A stretch of DNA of 20,277 nucleotides from Minisyncoccota bacterium (GCA_009694925.1 SIBX01000010.1:1-20277), one strand, 5' to 3'. Positions 1 to 7,347 are shown, counted from the stretch's first letter. The notes: generated by a model from the sequence alone, not told the origin. Program-made: numbers and translations.

Positions 1-1457
1 CATAAAATATAAAATATTCCAACTCTTCTTAATATATGAGCTTCCGAATCTCCTTCTTGCAAAGTCAAAATAAATGGAATTTTTGGATGTCTTAATTTAA
101 ATAATAGCGCTGCAAATCCTCCATAAGAAGCCATCATTCCCCAAATAGCATCAAATGGCCTCTTTGTATGCTCCTTCTCTGCCTTCCTCCAGGCCCTAAA
201 TACATATAATATTTTCTCAAAATTCCTTCCGTAATAATTTCCAGATTTTCCATTACCAACACGAAACACAGTAGCTCCAGAATTTTCTTCTTCGTGATCC
301 CATTTTGAATCAAATCTATTTGTGAATATTTTAAATCCAAATGGCATTCTCTTTATAAATTCTCTAAGTGCAATTTCTGCTCCCCCTTCGAATGGGAAAT
401 AAGCTAAAGAAAAAACTGCGATACTTGAATTATCTTCAAAAAGTTTTCTTGTAACCGAAGAAGAAAATTCTGTTATTTTTTCCTCTTCTAATCCGACCAA
501 CCAATCCTGATTCTTCAAAAACCAATCTATAAATATTTTAACCCCGTCCTCAATTTTAATTTTCGGGTTAAATCCAAAATCTCTATTGGCCTTTGAAGTA
601 TCGGCAATAGTAGCTGGCACGTCTCCAGATTGAATCGGCATCAGTTTTATTTTAGCCTTTATTCCAAGATTTTTTTCTATCAAATGCACAAACTTTTTTA
701 AAGATGTAGAGTCTGGTCCGCCAAGATTATAAATCTTATATCCCTTAATATTTTTATTTATTATTCCCAGTATTCCATCCAAAATATCGCTCACATAAGT
801 AAAATTTCTTGTCATCTCTCCATTATTAAAGAGCATTATCTCTTTCCCCTGGATAATGTTCTTTGTAAATTTGAACAATGCCAAGTCTGGCCTTCCATAT
901 TCTCCGTAAACAGTAAAAAATCTAAGCCCAATAGCATCCATTCCGGACAAATTGTGATACGAATAAGCCAATAACTCGTTGGCTCTTTTAGAAACAGCAT
1001 ACATCGACATTGGCATATCTACTTTCTGGTCTTCAGAAAACGGCATCTCCTTATTTGCTCCATATACAGAACTAGAGGAAGCATATAAAACTTTTTTTAT
1101 GCCAAAAGTCCTGGCTGCCTCAAAAATATTTAATGTTCCTATGTAATTAGACTCCGCATAGGCCCATGGATTAATAAGTGAATATCTAACCCCAGCCTGA
1201 GCAGCTAAGTGGACTATTAAATCTGGTTTTTCATTCTCAAAAACCTCCTTAAGCTTGTCGTAATTTACGATATTAAGCTTGTAAAATTTAAATTTTGAAG
1301 ATTTTTCAAGAATTTGTTTCCTAGCATACTTCATCCTCACGTCGTAGTAATCGGTTATACAATCAATTCCAACCACTGCCCATCCTTCAGATAGCATTCT
1401 TTTCGCCAAATGAAAGCCTATAAACCCAGAAGTTCCAGTAATAAGTACCTTTTTCAT
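1..1457 (-). CDS. UDP-glucuronate 4-epimerase fused to a group-1 glycosyltransferase (C-terminus cut by window edge)
   Basis: One uninterrupted reading frame runs from an ATG at 1457 to the left edge (485 complete residues); I translated the junction codon by codon and found no stop. Residues 1 to about 320 are an extended short-chain dehydrogenase: the NAD-binding GTSGFIG motif at 8-14, a DYYDVR stretch, SSSSVYG, the catalytic Tyr153/Lys157 pair (YAVSK), and GLRFFTVYGEYGRPD followed by NFTYVSDI. These are hallmarks of CapI-type UDP-glucuronate 4-epimerases, which make UDP-galacturonate for surface polysaccharide. After a short linker, residues from about 345 start a second Rossmann-like domain (IAVFSLAYFPFEGGAE, later FILTLQEGDS) typical of the acceptor half of GT-B, GT4-like glycosyltransferases. 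Epimerases of this family usually stop near 310-345 residues, so the fusion is unusual. It is divergent from another glycosyltransferase gene. Epimerase call is strong; the identity of the second domain rests on its N-terminal part only. Confidence 0.85.
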   Translation of the reverse strand, partial: MKKVLITGTSGFIGFHLAKRMLSEGWAVVGIDCITDYYDVRMKYARKQILEKSSKFKFYKLNIVNYDKLKEVFENEKPDLIVHLAAQAGVRYSLINPWAYAESNYIGTLNIFEAARTFGIKKVLYASSSSVYGANKEMPFSEDQKVDMPMSMYAVSKRANELLAYSYHNLSGMDAIGLRFFTVYGEYGRPDLALFKFTKNIIQGKEIMLFNNGEMTRNFTYVSDILDGILGIINKNIKGYKIYNLGGPDSTSLKKFVHLIEKNLGIKAKIKLMPIQSGDVPATIADTSKANRDFGFNPKIKIEDGVKIFIDWFLKNQDWLVGLEEEKITEFSSSVTRKLFEDNSSIAVFSLAYFPFEGGAEIALREFIKRMPFGFKIFTNRFDSKWDHEEENSGATVFRVGNGKSGNYYGRNFEKILYVFRAWRKAEKEHTKRPFDAIWGMMASYGGFAALLFKLRHPKIPFILTLQEGDSEAHILRRVGIFYIL

Positions 1458-1533
1458 AAAAACTATATAATATAACTACCTTTAATAAAAAACCTTTCCT
1501 TTAAATCTTGAGTTATTATAACAACAATCTTAT

Positions 1534-2679
1534 ATGAAAAGTCATAAAACTAAAATCCTCTACATAATAACCAAATCCGACATTGGGGGCGCTCAAAAAT
1601 ATATCCACGATCTTTCTACTAATATAAACAAAGAGTTTTTTGAATCAAAAATTATTTTTGGCGGAATAGATATAAAGTCCCTATCCAATAAAACAAATCC
1701 TGGAATATTTTTTTGGAATGATTGGCAAGCTATTTTTGAAATAGTAAAAATTCTAAAAAAAGAAACACCTGACATAATCCATCTAAATAGTTCAAAGGCT
1801 GGGGTGTTAGGAACAATAGCTGGAGTTATTTATAGAAAAACATCAAATAAAGATTTAAAAATAATATTCACCGCACACGGCTGGGTTTTTAATCCTCAAA
1901 ATAAAATTTCCAAATTAGAAAGATTTTTCTATATTGCCCTACATAAAGCCGCCGGCATTTTTCAAAATAAAATCATCAACGTTTCTAATTATGATAGAGA
2001 AATAGCCCTAAGGCTTAGAATCGCTAATTCCGATAAATTAAAAGTAGTCTGGAATGGAATCGGTGAAGACATTAATTTTTTAAACAAAAACGAAGCTAGA
2101 AATATATTACTTCAAAAGATTCAAAATCAATCCCCCGTTCAAATATCAAACTTAGAATTTCAAGCATCTCATATGGTGGGGTCCATCGGTAGATTAGTAA
2201 AAGAAAAAGATTATGAAACACTTATCAGTTCGGCGAAATTAGAAAATAAATCAATTTTTATAATCATTGGTGATGGATATGAAAAAGAAAAATTAAATAA
2301 TCTTATCAAGAAATATTCTTTAGAAAATAGGTTTTTTATCTTAAAAAATGAAAACAACGATGCAAGATTTTTAAAGGCCTTTGATATATTTATTTTGTCT
2401 TCGGTTAAAGAAGGACTCCCCTACACACTCTTAGAGGCAATGTCTGCTAGAATTCCAATAATTGGAACCAAAACTGGAGGCATAACAGAAATATTAAATA
2501 ATGAGAATGGTATTTTGGTTAATATAAAAAATACTATAAATATCGCAGAGGCTATAAATAATATTAAAAATAGCCAAGATCTAAAAAATAAATTAATAAA
2601 CAATGCCTTTGCTTTTTTTAAACACAACTTAACTTTAAAAAATATGATAGAAAATACCGAAAAGATCTATCTTGAATAA
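1534..2679 (+). CDS. Glycosyltransferase family 4 (group 1) protein
   Basis: A 381-residue GT-B glycosyltransferase that probably adds a sugar from a nucleotide-sugar donor to a growing cell-surface glycan on the cytoplasmic face of the membrane. The N-terminal domain begins KILYIITKSDIGGAQKYI, the usual glycine loop for the acceptor side. The C-terminal donor domain shows GSIGRLVKEKDYETLI, IIGDGYEKEKL and the retaining-GT EX7E motif at Glu293-Glu301 (KEGLPYTLLEAM), followed by IIGTKTGGITEI. Length is normal for the family. It is the only rightward gene in the window and is divergent from the epimerase fusion, with only 76 bp of very AT-rich DNA between them that must hold both promoters. No clear Shine-Dalgarno site precedes the ATG. 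Acceptor and donor sugars cannot be read from the sequence. Confidence 0.9.
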   Translation: MKSHKTKILYIITKSDIGGAQKYIHDLSTNINKEFFESKIIFGGIDIKSLSNKTNPGIFFWNDWQAIFEIVKILKKETPDIIHLNSSKAGVLGTIAGVIYRKTSNKDLKIIFTAHGWVFNPQNKISKLERFFYIALHKAAGIFQNKIINVSNYDREIALRLRIANSDKLKVVWNGIGEDINFLNKNEARNILLQKIQNQSPVQISNLEFQASHMVGSIGRLVKEKDYETLISSAKLENKSIFIIIGDGYEKEKLNNLIKKYSLENRFFILKNENNDARFLKAFDIFILSSVKEGLPYTLLEAMSARIPIIGTKTGGITEILNNENGILVNIKNTINIAEAINNIKNSQDLKNKLINNAFAFFKHNLTLKNMIENTEKIYLE

Positions 2680-2713
2680 TTAATACTTACCCTAAAAAAA
2701 TATTAATAGAAAC

Positions 2714-2742
2714 AAAAAGCCCCGCTTTCGCGGGGACTTTTT
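2714..2742. terminator. Bidirectional rho-independent terminator
   Basis: Perfect stem CCCCGC (2720-2725) / GCGGGG (2730-2735) with loop TTTC, flanked by A5 on the left and T5 on the right, so it can end transcripts from both sides. It lies exactly between the convergent glycosyltransferase (ends 2679) and the surface-protein gene (ends 2769). Confidence 0.9.
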
Positions 2743-2768
2743 GTAACATAATTCTCTTCGGCAAACGA

Positions 2769-5700
2769 CTATTCAAATGAAACAGTGCTTGTGATAGGAA
2801 TTATTCTTTCTTCGAGGTTTAAGGTCTCAGAAGATGAAAGTCCTTGAGAAGCCCATGTCAAAGCTGAGGTGCTTCCTAACTGCCAAGACAAGCTGTCAGA
2901 TACAGTCGCTGCATTGGTAAAGTTAGAAGAATCTAATCTCAACTTAAATACTTTCGATGTTCCCTGAGTAACAAGGAAAGGAGTTGAGAGAGTCATTCCT
3001 ATTCCAGTAGTAGTAGCGTTCATAGTACTGGTTGTAGACATGATCACTCCAGCCGTATCACTGTCGATGAGTTGTAACACGACTCCGCTCCAGCCAGAAG
3101 GCACAGGAGAAGATAGTGCTGCACCAGAGAACTTGATTTGAAGACTCTTTAACTCAACACCGTAACCCGCATCAGCGGTGATGGTCAAAGTTCCAATATC
3201 ATCGTTAGCCTGTCTGGTTCTATTGGAAGTTGCTCCCAATGTTGCGAAGGCAGGGGTAAGTTTAGTTCTCAAAGTGGTTTGTATATTAGAACTCAAAGTT
3301 TGAGTGCTACTAGAAGTCGTAGCGTTAACTTGCGTATTCGAATCGGCTCCATAAGCCTTTATGTCTCCGGTTAATGAAGGAGTTGTACTCGCAGAATTAA
3401 TCGTGAATTGATAAAACTTATTATGAGAAGATGTTGAATTCGTAAATGAAGCAACGTCTCCCTTTAAGGTGTATGTCTTAGTCGTATTCTTTGGAACAAC
3501 CATTGTACTTCCGAATGAAAAATCAGAAATATAAAAGGCTGTCGTAGAAGCAACTAAGGCAGTTCCTGTTGGGCCAATTTTATTGGCTCCATCGTAGAAT
3601 TGGAGATTATAAAATGTAGCAGGAGATCCAGCAGACGTAGAAGCTGTCATCCTCAAAGTATCAACTCTGATATCTTCGTTATTATCAGCCGTAAATCTGT
3701 ATTGACCTAATGTTACACCCGTTAATCCCAAAACTATCTGTTGAGCAGATGGAGTAGATGTATCAACTGTGGCCGTTAAGGTTCCAGATGCTGCAATTAC
3801 TACGTTCTGTCCAAAGATTGGAAGAGTGGTTGAAACTGCAGCAGTCGTAGTAGCTAAAGTTTGGCTACTTCTCGTGATGATTCCAACTCCCACTGCGCCA
3901 ACGATAGATGTTGGAGCTGTATATGTACCAACTGTTGAACCGCTCAAAACATCTCCATAAACATCAAATAGCACAGAAGATCCTGCTGGAATTACAGTAG
4001 GAGTTCCTCCAGGCGAAGTGAATGTATAGGAAGTTGAAAGGGCAACCGTTGGAACATTATAACTCCATTCAGTAGATCCAATTTTAACTCTCAAGTTTTG
4101 AATTTTAATAGTTCCAATATCTGCAGAGGTTTTGACCGTTAAGCTACTAACTTCAATACCTTCAGCCGAAGATGCCGAGATCGAATATGATCCGATTTTT
4201 CTCGTCTGTCCTCCTGGAACATATGTCTGAGGTCCAAAACTTGTATTTTGAGAACCAAGGAATGGAGAAGCGATAACTGTTAAGGCTGATCCATCCAATG
4301 TTCCTCCTGGAGCTGCTGCGGTCTGGAATGAAACCTGTCCTTCAATGTTTGATCCAGTAAATCCGGATGTTCCTGAAGGAGCAAGTATTGATCCCTTAAT
4401 AGAAGTAGAAGTTGCCGTTGTAGGAATTTCTACTTTTAAGCTTAATACTCTTGTGGTATTGGCAGGAATAATATAGTTAACATTTGAAGAGCTTGAACCG
4501 AAAGAACAGATATATGTACCTGTGCCATATTCAACTGTTCCATAAGTGCAAGAAGACAATGTTCCTATTTCAGTTCCAACTTGTGCGCCATCGTCTCCAA
4601 CCAAACTGATTGCTCCAACGTTAGCATCGATATAACCAGCGCTAATTGTTGGAATCGTTCCAGTTCCAACGAATGTCAATTTAAATGGTAACCATTTAAC
4701 TCTAACAGCTTCACCAGCTGCCCTAAAGTCGAATTTAGCCAAGGTAACGTTTGTTGATCCTTTAGCTATATTTCCTGTTGGGGTAGTAATATTAGTTGAA
4801 CCAGTAATCGTTCCAGCTCTTACTGTAACTTCCGTTGCAGAGCCAGTAGGTGATCCACCGCTAATATTGCTATTGTATTGAGTATCGATAACTGTCCAAT
4901 CAAATGGTCTAAGTAATTCAAATTTGACTGTTCTATTTGGAGTTCCAAGCACGTCAACGAAAAGTTCCATGACGTGTGTTCCAGTTGTTAAAATTGGAGC
5001 ATTAGAAGCCATATCAAAAGTTACCTTTCCATTAGATCCCAAAGTTGCAGCTGTTCCAACAGTCTTTCCATCAACCATTAACATAAGATTTTTAATGTCT
5101 GTAGCACTGTTGATTGATCCAGAGTTTGTTAAGGTTACGTTTGTAACTTTAATTGGGCTGTTTGTCACAGAAATTGTGAAAGCGGCCGCTTTGAAACTAA
5201 GCGTTCCAGCATCAACCGTAGAAGCAACTCCTGTATATGTAAAAGTTGAAACTGTGGCCAATGATGGATTTGAAACGCTGGTAGTTACGAAATTTCCTCC
5301 ACTAATTGGGAAACTTCCAGAAAGATTTCCGGCCGATACCGTGATGTCAGATGAATTTAATAAAGCAAATGCTAACGTATTACCATTAGAAGCTCCTGTT
5401 GAAATATCCATTCTTAACCAAATATCAACTGTTTGTCCTGCTGGAACTTCAAACAAATTTCCAGTGAAACTAACAACTCCACCAGATAAGCTATTGTACT
5501 GAGCAACTATAGAGCTACCCATGGACAAATAAGCATTTGTAATGTTTGAATCCGAGACTACACCAGTCTTTGCAAATTTAGCTCCTGTGACCCAAACGTT
5601 TGCGTTTGTGCCATTAGAAACCTTAAAGTTCAAAACTGGAATTTGAGCCGCTCCTGAAATGACCGATCCTCCAACATTGGTTCCTGGGGTAATAGTTACT

Positions 5701-6155
5701 TGTCCAGTAACAACTGGGGTAACTGTAACTCCTGGGACTGATGGAGTAGAAACTGCCGTTGCAGCATGAACTGCTCTTGATTTAGGTCCGAAATATCCTG
5801 AAGTTGGGGTAATTCCTGAAGCAGACTGCCAAGCAGAAACTGCAGCTTTAGTTAAAGAACCAAAATATCCCGTTGCGGAATAATTAAGGTGTCCTTTTGA
5901 TTTCAAGAGAGTCTGCAAGCAAGTAACATCATCTCCCCTATCACCAACAGTGAGGTTGCGGGTGAAAGTACAGGACGAAGTCATTGCAACAGAAGATCCT
6001 GACTGCATAGCTAAAAGCTGAGCTTGTAAGTTGGCGATTTGCTGTAACAACGCACTAATGTCCGTTGCTTGAGCAGAAACCGATCCAACCAACACTGATC
6101 CAGAAAGCCACACAACCATAGCTAACACTAACAATCTAGAAAATATTTTACTCAT
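2769..6155 (-). CDS. Large secreted repeat protein with peptidoglycan-binding domain (S-layer-like surface protein)
   Basis: This 1128-residue protein starts with a classical signal peptide (basic MSKIFSR, hydrophobic core 8-24, probable cleavage after VSA at 28). A short amphipathic helix follows (DISALLQQIANLQAQLLAMQ, 32-51), a leader often seen in Parcubacteria secreted proteins. Residues 62-133 match the PG_binding_1 fold (VGDRGDDVTCLQTLLKSKG, ATGYFGSLTKAAVSAWQ, SGYFGPKSRAVH). The remaining ~980 residues are Thr/Ser/Gly/Val-rich and predicted beta, in roughly five or six degenerate blocks of about 150 residues. Recurring patterns are a thread of the type TLxFxAxAF, a Leu/Val strand (KNLMLMVDGKTV, NLQFYDGANKI), a GKVTFDM or STMVVPKNTT strand, and an ending in Dv/DI. 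Only four cysteines occur, in two pairs (62/79 and 536/550), which could form disulfides outside the cell. There is no sortase motif and no C-terminal membrane anchor, so attachment may be through the peptidoglycan-binding domain. It is probably transcribed alone, from a structured leader, into a strong terminator. Exact function is unproven; a type IV pilus-associated or adhesin role is an alternative. Confidence 0.85.
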   Translation of the reverse strand: MSKIFSRLLVLAMVVWLSGSVLVGSVSAQATDISALLQQIANLQAQLLAMQSGSSVAMTSSCTFTRNLTVGDRGDDVTCLQTLLKSKGHLNYSATGYFGSLTKAAVSAWQSASGITPTSGYFGPKSRAVHAATAVSTPSVPGVTVTPVVTGQVTITPGTNVGGSVISGAAQIPVLNFKVSNGTNANVWVTGAKFAKTGVVSDSNITNAYLSMGSSIVAQYNSLSGGVVSFTGNLFEVPAGQTVDIWLRMDISTGASNGNTLAFALLNSSDITVSAGNLSGSFPISGGNFVTTSVSNPSLATVSTFTYTGVASTVDAGTLSFKAAAFTISVTNSPIKVTNVTLTNSGSINSATDIKNLMLMVDGKTVGTAATLGSNGKVTFDMASNAPILTTGTHVMELFVDVLGTPNRTVKFELLRPFDWTVIDTQYNSNISGGSPTGSATEVTVRAGTITGSTNITTPTGNIAKGSTNVTLAKFDFRAAGEAVRVKWLPFKLTFVGTGTIPTISAGYIDANVGAISLVGDDGAQVGTEIGTLSSCTYGTVEYGTGTYICSFGSSSSNVNYIIPANTTRVLSLKVEIPTTATSTSIKGSILAPSGTSGFTGSNIEGQVSFQTAAAPGGTLDGSALTVIASPFLGSQNTSFGPQTYVPGGQTRKIGSYSISASSAEGIEVSSLTVKTSADIGTIKIQNLRVKIGSTEWSYNVPTVALSTSYTFTSPGGTPTVIPAGSSVLFDVYGDVLSGSTVGTYTAPTSIVGAVGVGIITRSSQTLATTTAAVSTTLPIFGQNVVIAASGTLTATVDTSTPSAQQIVLGLTGVTLGQYRFTADNNEDIRVDTLRMTASTSAGSPATFYNLQFYDGANKIGPTGTALVASTTAFYISDFSFGSTMVVPKNTTKTYTLKGDVASFTNSTSSHNKFYQFTINSASTTPSLTGDIKAYGADSNTQVNATTSSSTQTLSSNIQTTLRTKLTPAFATLGATSNRTRQANDDIGTLTITADAGYGVELKSLQIKFSGAALSSPVPSGWSGVVLQLIDSDTAGVIMSTTSTMNATTTGIGMTLSTPFLVTQGTSKVFKLRLDSSNFTNAATVSDSLSWQLGSTSALTWASQGLSSSETLNLEERIIPITSTVSFE

Positions 6156-6204
6156 ATATGTGACTTAAAAAAAATTTATTAACTTAATTTTATAATTTTT
6201 ATCT

Positions 6205-6312
6205 AACTTTTAGGATGACTTTCAGATGCTCGACCAAAAAGTCTTCCAATTTCAGGAAAAGCCGGTAACGCTAGAGACCGACCAAGGGCCCTATGCGCCA
6301 AGCTTCTTTTAA
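6205..6312 (-). promoter_or_regulatory. Structured 5' leader upstream of the surface-protein gene
   Basis: On the minus strand this relatively GC-richer stretch holds several possible stems: GTCGGT / ACCGGC around the segment at 6249-6274, TTCC-N7-GGAA near 6232-6246, and an imperfect 10-bp hairpin GGAAGACTTT / AAAGTCATCC (one T-T mismatch, 6213-6247). TTGGTCG occurs twice. It contrasts with the very AT-rich DNA either side and directly precedes the surface gene. I compared it by eye with glycine, c-di-GMP-I, TPP, SAM, cobalamin, ZTP and fluoride riboswitch consensus motifs and with SRP, tmRNA and RNase P RNA cores and could not place it. Stability leaders are known for S-layer mRNAs; a riboswitch is also possible. 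Confidence 0.4.
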
Positions 6313-6313
6313 C

Positions 6314-6343
6314 AAAAAAAATCTCGCCTTAGTGAGACGAGAC
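6314..6343 (-). terminator. Rho-independent terminator of the structured RNA
   Basis: On the minus strand TCTCG (6342-6338) pairs with CGAGA (6326-6322), followed at once by eight T. An alternative longer stem uses TCTCGC at 6350-6345. It separates the RNA promoter from the surface-protein leader. Confidence 0.65.
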
Positions 6344-6431
6344 TGCGAGAAAAAACAACAAGCCCCTCCAATATCTTAAATATCAGAAAAAGCCTGCAAA
6401 ATAACGTTTCTCGCCTAGCCTCACACTAAGC
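6314..6431 (-). ncRNA. Probable ~118-nt structured RNA (6S-like rod or attenuator leader)
   Basis: A strong promoter (6439-6467) predicts a start near G6431, and a T8 tract (6321 to 6314, minus strand) ends the element. The 5' end (GCTTAGTG, then AG after a 2-nt bulge) pairs with the 3' segment CTCACTAAGGC (6336-6326). Inside it GCGAGAAA (6414-6407) pairs perfectly with TTTCTCGC (6352-6345), then CAGGC with GCTTG, capped by an 8-pair hairpin (TCTGATAT / ATATTGGA). The result is a long bulged rod closed end to end, like 6S RNA, though shorter. The segment TCTCGTCTCACTAAGGCGAGA followed by T8 can instead fold as a rho-independent terminator, so the closing stem and terminator compete for the same bases. 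It is either an independent small RNA or a transcription attenuator ahead of the surface-protein gene. No protein start fits the region. Confidence 0.55.
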
Positions 6432-6438
6432 AAAACAT

Positions 6439-6467
6439 ATTATATCAGCATAGCTGATATATTTCAA
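6439..6467 (-). promoter_or_regulatory. Near-consensus sigma-70 promoter with palindromic spacer
   Basis: Minus strand: -35 TTGAAA (6467-6462), 17-bp spacer, -10 TATAAT (6444-6439). The spacer is a palindrome: arms TATATCAGC (6441-6449) and GCTGATATA (6453-6461) around a 3-bp centre. This is a natural operator position, so the transcript is likely to be tightly regulated by an unidentified dimeric repressor. Predicted start is near 6431. Confidence 0.75.
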
Positions 6468-6489
6468 ATGTACTACCAACATTGCAAAC

Positions 6490-6545
6490 TGTGGACAACT
6501 TGTGAACAATTCTTTTATTCCTTAATCAAATAAGCAATATTCACA
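6490..6545. other. Cluster of three DnaA-box-like 9-mers
   Basis: TTGTCCACA (minus, 6498-6490) and TTGTTCACA (minus, 6509-6501) lie 2 bp apart in direct repeat; ATATTCACA (plus, 6537-6545) faces them. Each is one mismatch from TTWTNCACA. They lie just upstream of the RNA promoter and downstream of the repeat-bearing HTH gene. They could be DnaA regulatory sites, a titration site or part of an origin. Confidence 0.4.
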
Positions 6546-6604
6546 GTTATCTTAAATATACAACGACCATATAGACCAAACATTACGCCAAGCCAACACC
6601 AACC

Positions 6605-7267
6605 TTATATAGATCTAACTCTATAAAAACTTGCTGGTCCAGAACCAACTCTTTCAAGCCTCCCCTCAGCACACGCCCTAGTTAAATCATATCTCAATGT
6701 TCTTTCGCTGATATCTGGAAATAAGGCAATAAGATCTTTTAATTGAGCTGGCTTATCCATTTGCCGTATTTTTTCAATTATTGCATTTTGCCGTATTGCC
6801 GTATTTTCAACAACTTGATTATTAATCATATAAGGAGCAGAAGGCTCTTCTTTTGCCGTATTATAGATAGAGCCTAAAGACTCTATCCCTTGATTAATAC
6901 TTGCCCTATTTTCCTTCTTTGTACTTGCCTTATTTTTTAGTTCAAATCCATCAAAACTAAACTGATGATTATCAATATCAAACAAAGAAATAGTTTTTCC
7001 AGAAATATATTCCAATAAAGAAGAAAGCTCTTTTCTAATTATTAAAGCATTTAATGGCTCAACTTCATATATAATCTTTCCAAAATCAACCAATCCTATG
7101 GCTAAGTTTATTGATTCAATTGTTTCCTCCTTTCTATTCAACAAAACCTTTTCTAATAAATCTAAGGCTAATTTTTCGAGTCTAGCTCTAAAATCATGTC
7201 TCCTAGAAGATACGGCAATTTGAATTAAAGCTAAGCTTATTTTCTTAACTCTTTCCTGTAGTTCCAT
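6605..7267 (-). CDS. Avd-like helical-bundle protein fused to a C-terminal winged helix
   Basis: A 220-residue protein in two parts. Residues 1-90 are all-helical and charged (SSRRHDFRARLEKLALDLL, then a helix with LIIRKELSSLLEYI). The spacing and character resemble the four-helix-bundle Avd/S23 family, the accessory proteins of diversity-generating retroelements, but no reverse transcriptase lies nearby. Residues 160-217 (IIEKIRQMDKPAQLKDLIAL, SERTLRYDLTRACAEGRLE, SGPASFYRV) form a classical winged helix with an SxRTLRxDL recognition helix. The middle linker is low in complexity because its DNA carries several copies of AATACGGCAA. An inverted pair of the same 10-mer overlaps the start and promoter region, pointing to autoregulation. 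The ATG at 7267 follows AAGGCAA without a clear Shine-Dalgarno site. Function is not known; DNA-binding regulator is inferred from the winged helix. Confidence 0.75.
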   Translation of the reverse strand: MELQERVKKISLALIQIAVSSRRHDFRARLEKLALDLLEKVLLNRKEETIESINLAIGLVDFGKIIYEVEPLNALIIRKELSSLLEYISGKTISLFDIDNHQFSFDGFELKNKASTKKENRASINQGIESLGSIYNTAKEEPSAPYMINNQVVENTAIRQNAIIEKIRQMDKPAQLKDLIALFPDISERTLRYDLTRACAEGRLERVGSGPASFYRVRSI

Positions 7268-7298
7268 TTGCCTTATATTCTATAAAAAATACGGCAAA
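6720..7298. repeat. Array of TTGCCGTATT repeats within and before the HTH gene
   Basis: Exact TTGCCGTATT on the plus strand at 6761, 6788, 6796 (overlapping the previous copy by 2 bp) and 6853, and on the minus strand at 7297-7288. One- or two-base variants occur at 6901 (TTGCCCTATT), 6925 (TTGCCTTATT), 7268 (TTGCCTTATA) and, inverted, 6720-6729. The pair TTTGCCTTAT (7267-7276) / ATACGGCAAA (7289-7298) makes an inverted repeat at the gene's start. A given 10-mer is expected far less than once in 20 kb, so this is not chance. Confidence 0.75.
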
Positions 7299-7347
7299 AA
7301 AAGCAAATCCAAAACATTAAAACGATATTAAAAAAGTATTTGATAGA

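Noticed and set aside
134..340. Short minus-strand frame of 68 residues
   Set aside because: It is an out-of-frame shadow of the epimerase-glycosyltransferase fusion that runs through the same stretch.
4924..5502. 192-residue plus-strand frame inside the surface-protein gene
   Set aside because: It is antisense to a Thr/Ser/Val-rich coding region, where complementary frames stay open by composition; there is no recognisable domain.
6205..6431. tmRNA, SRP RNA, RNase P RNA or a known riboswitch
   Set aside because: None of their conserved cores (tRNA-like ends, GGAAGGAAGCAGCC-type loop, GAGGAAAGTCC, common riboswitch motifs) could be found on either strand.
6605..7267. A complete diversity-generating retroelement
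   Set aside because: No reverse transcriptase, template repeat or variable repeat is visible in the window; only the Avd-like half is suggestive.
6720..7298. CRISPR array
   Set aside because: The repeats are only 10 bp, irregularly spaced, in both orientations and mostly inside a coding frame.
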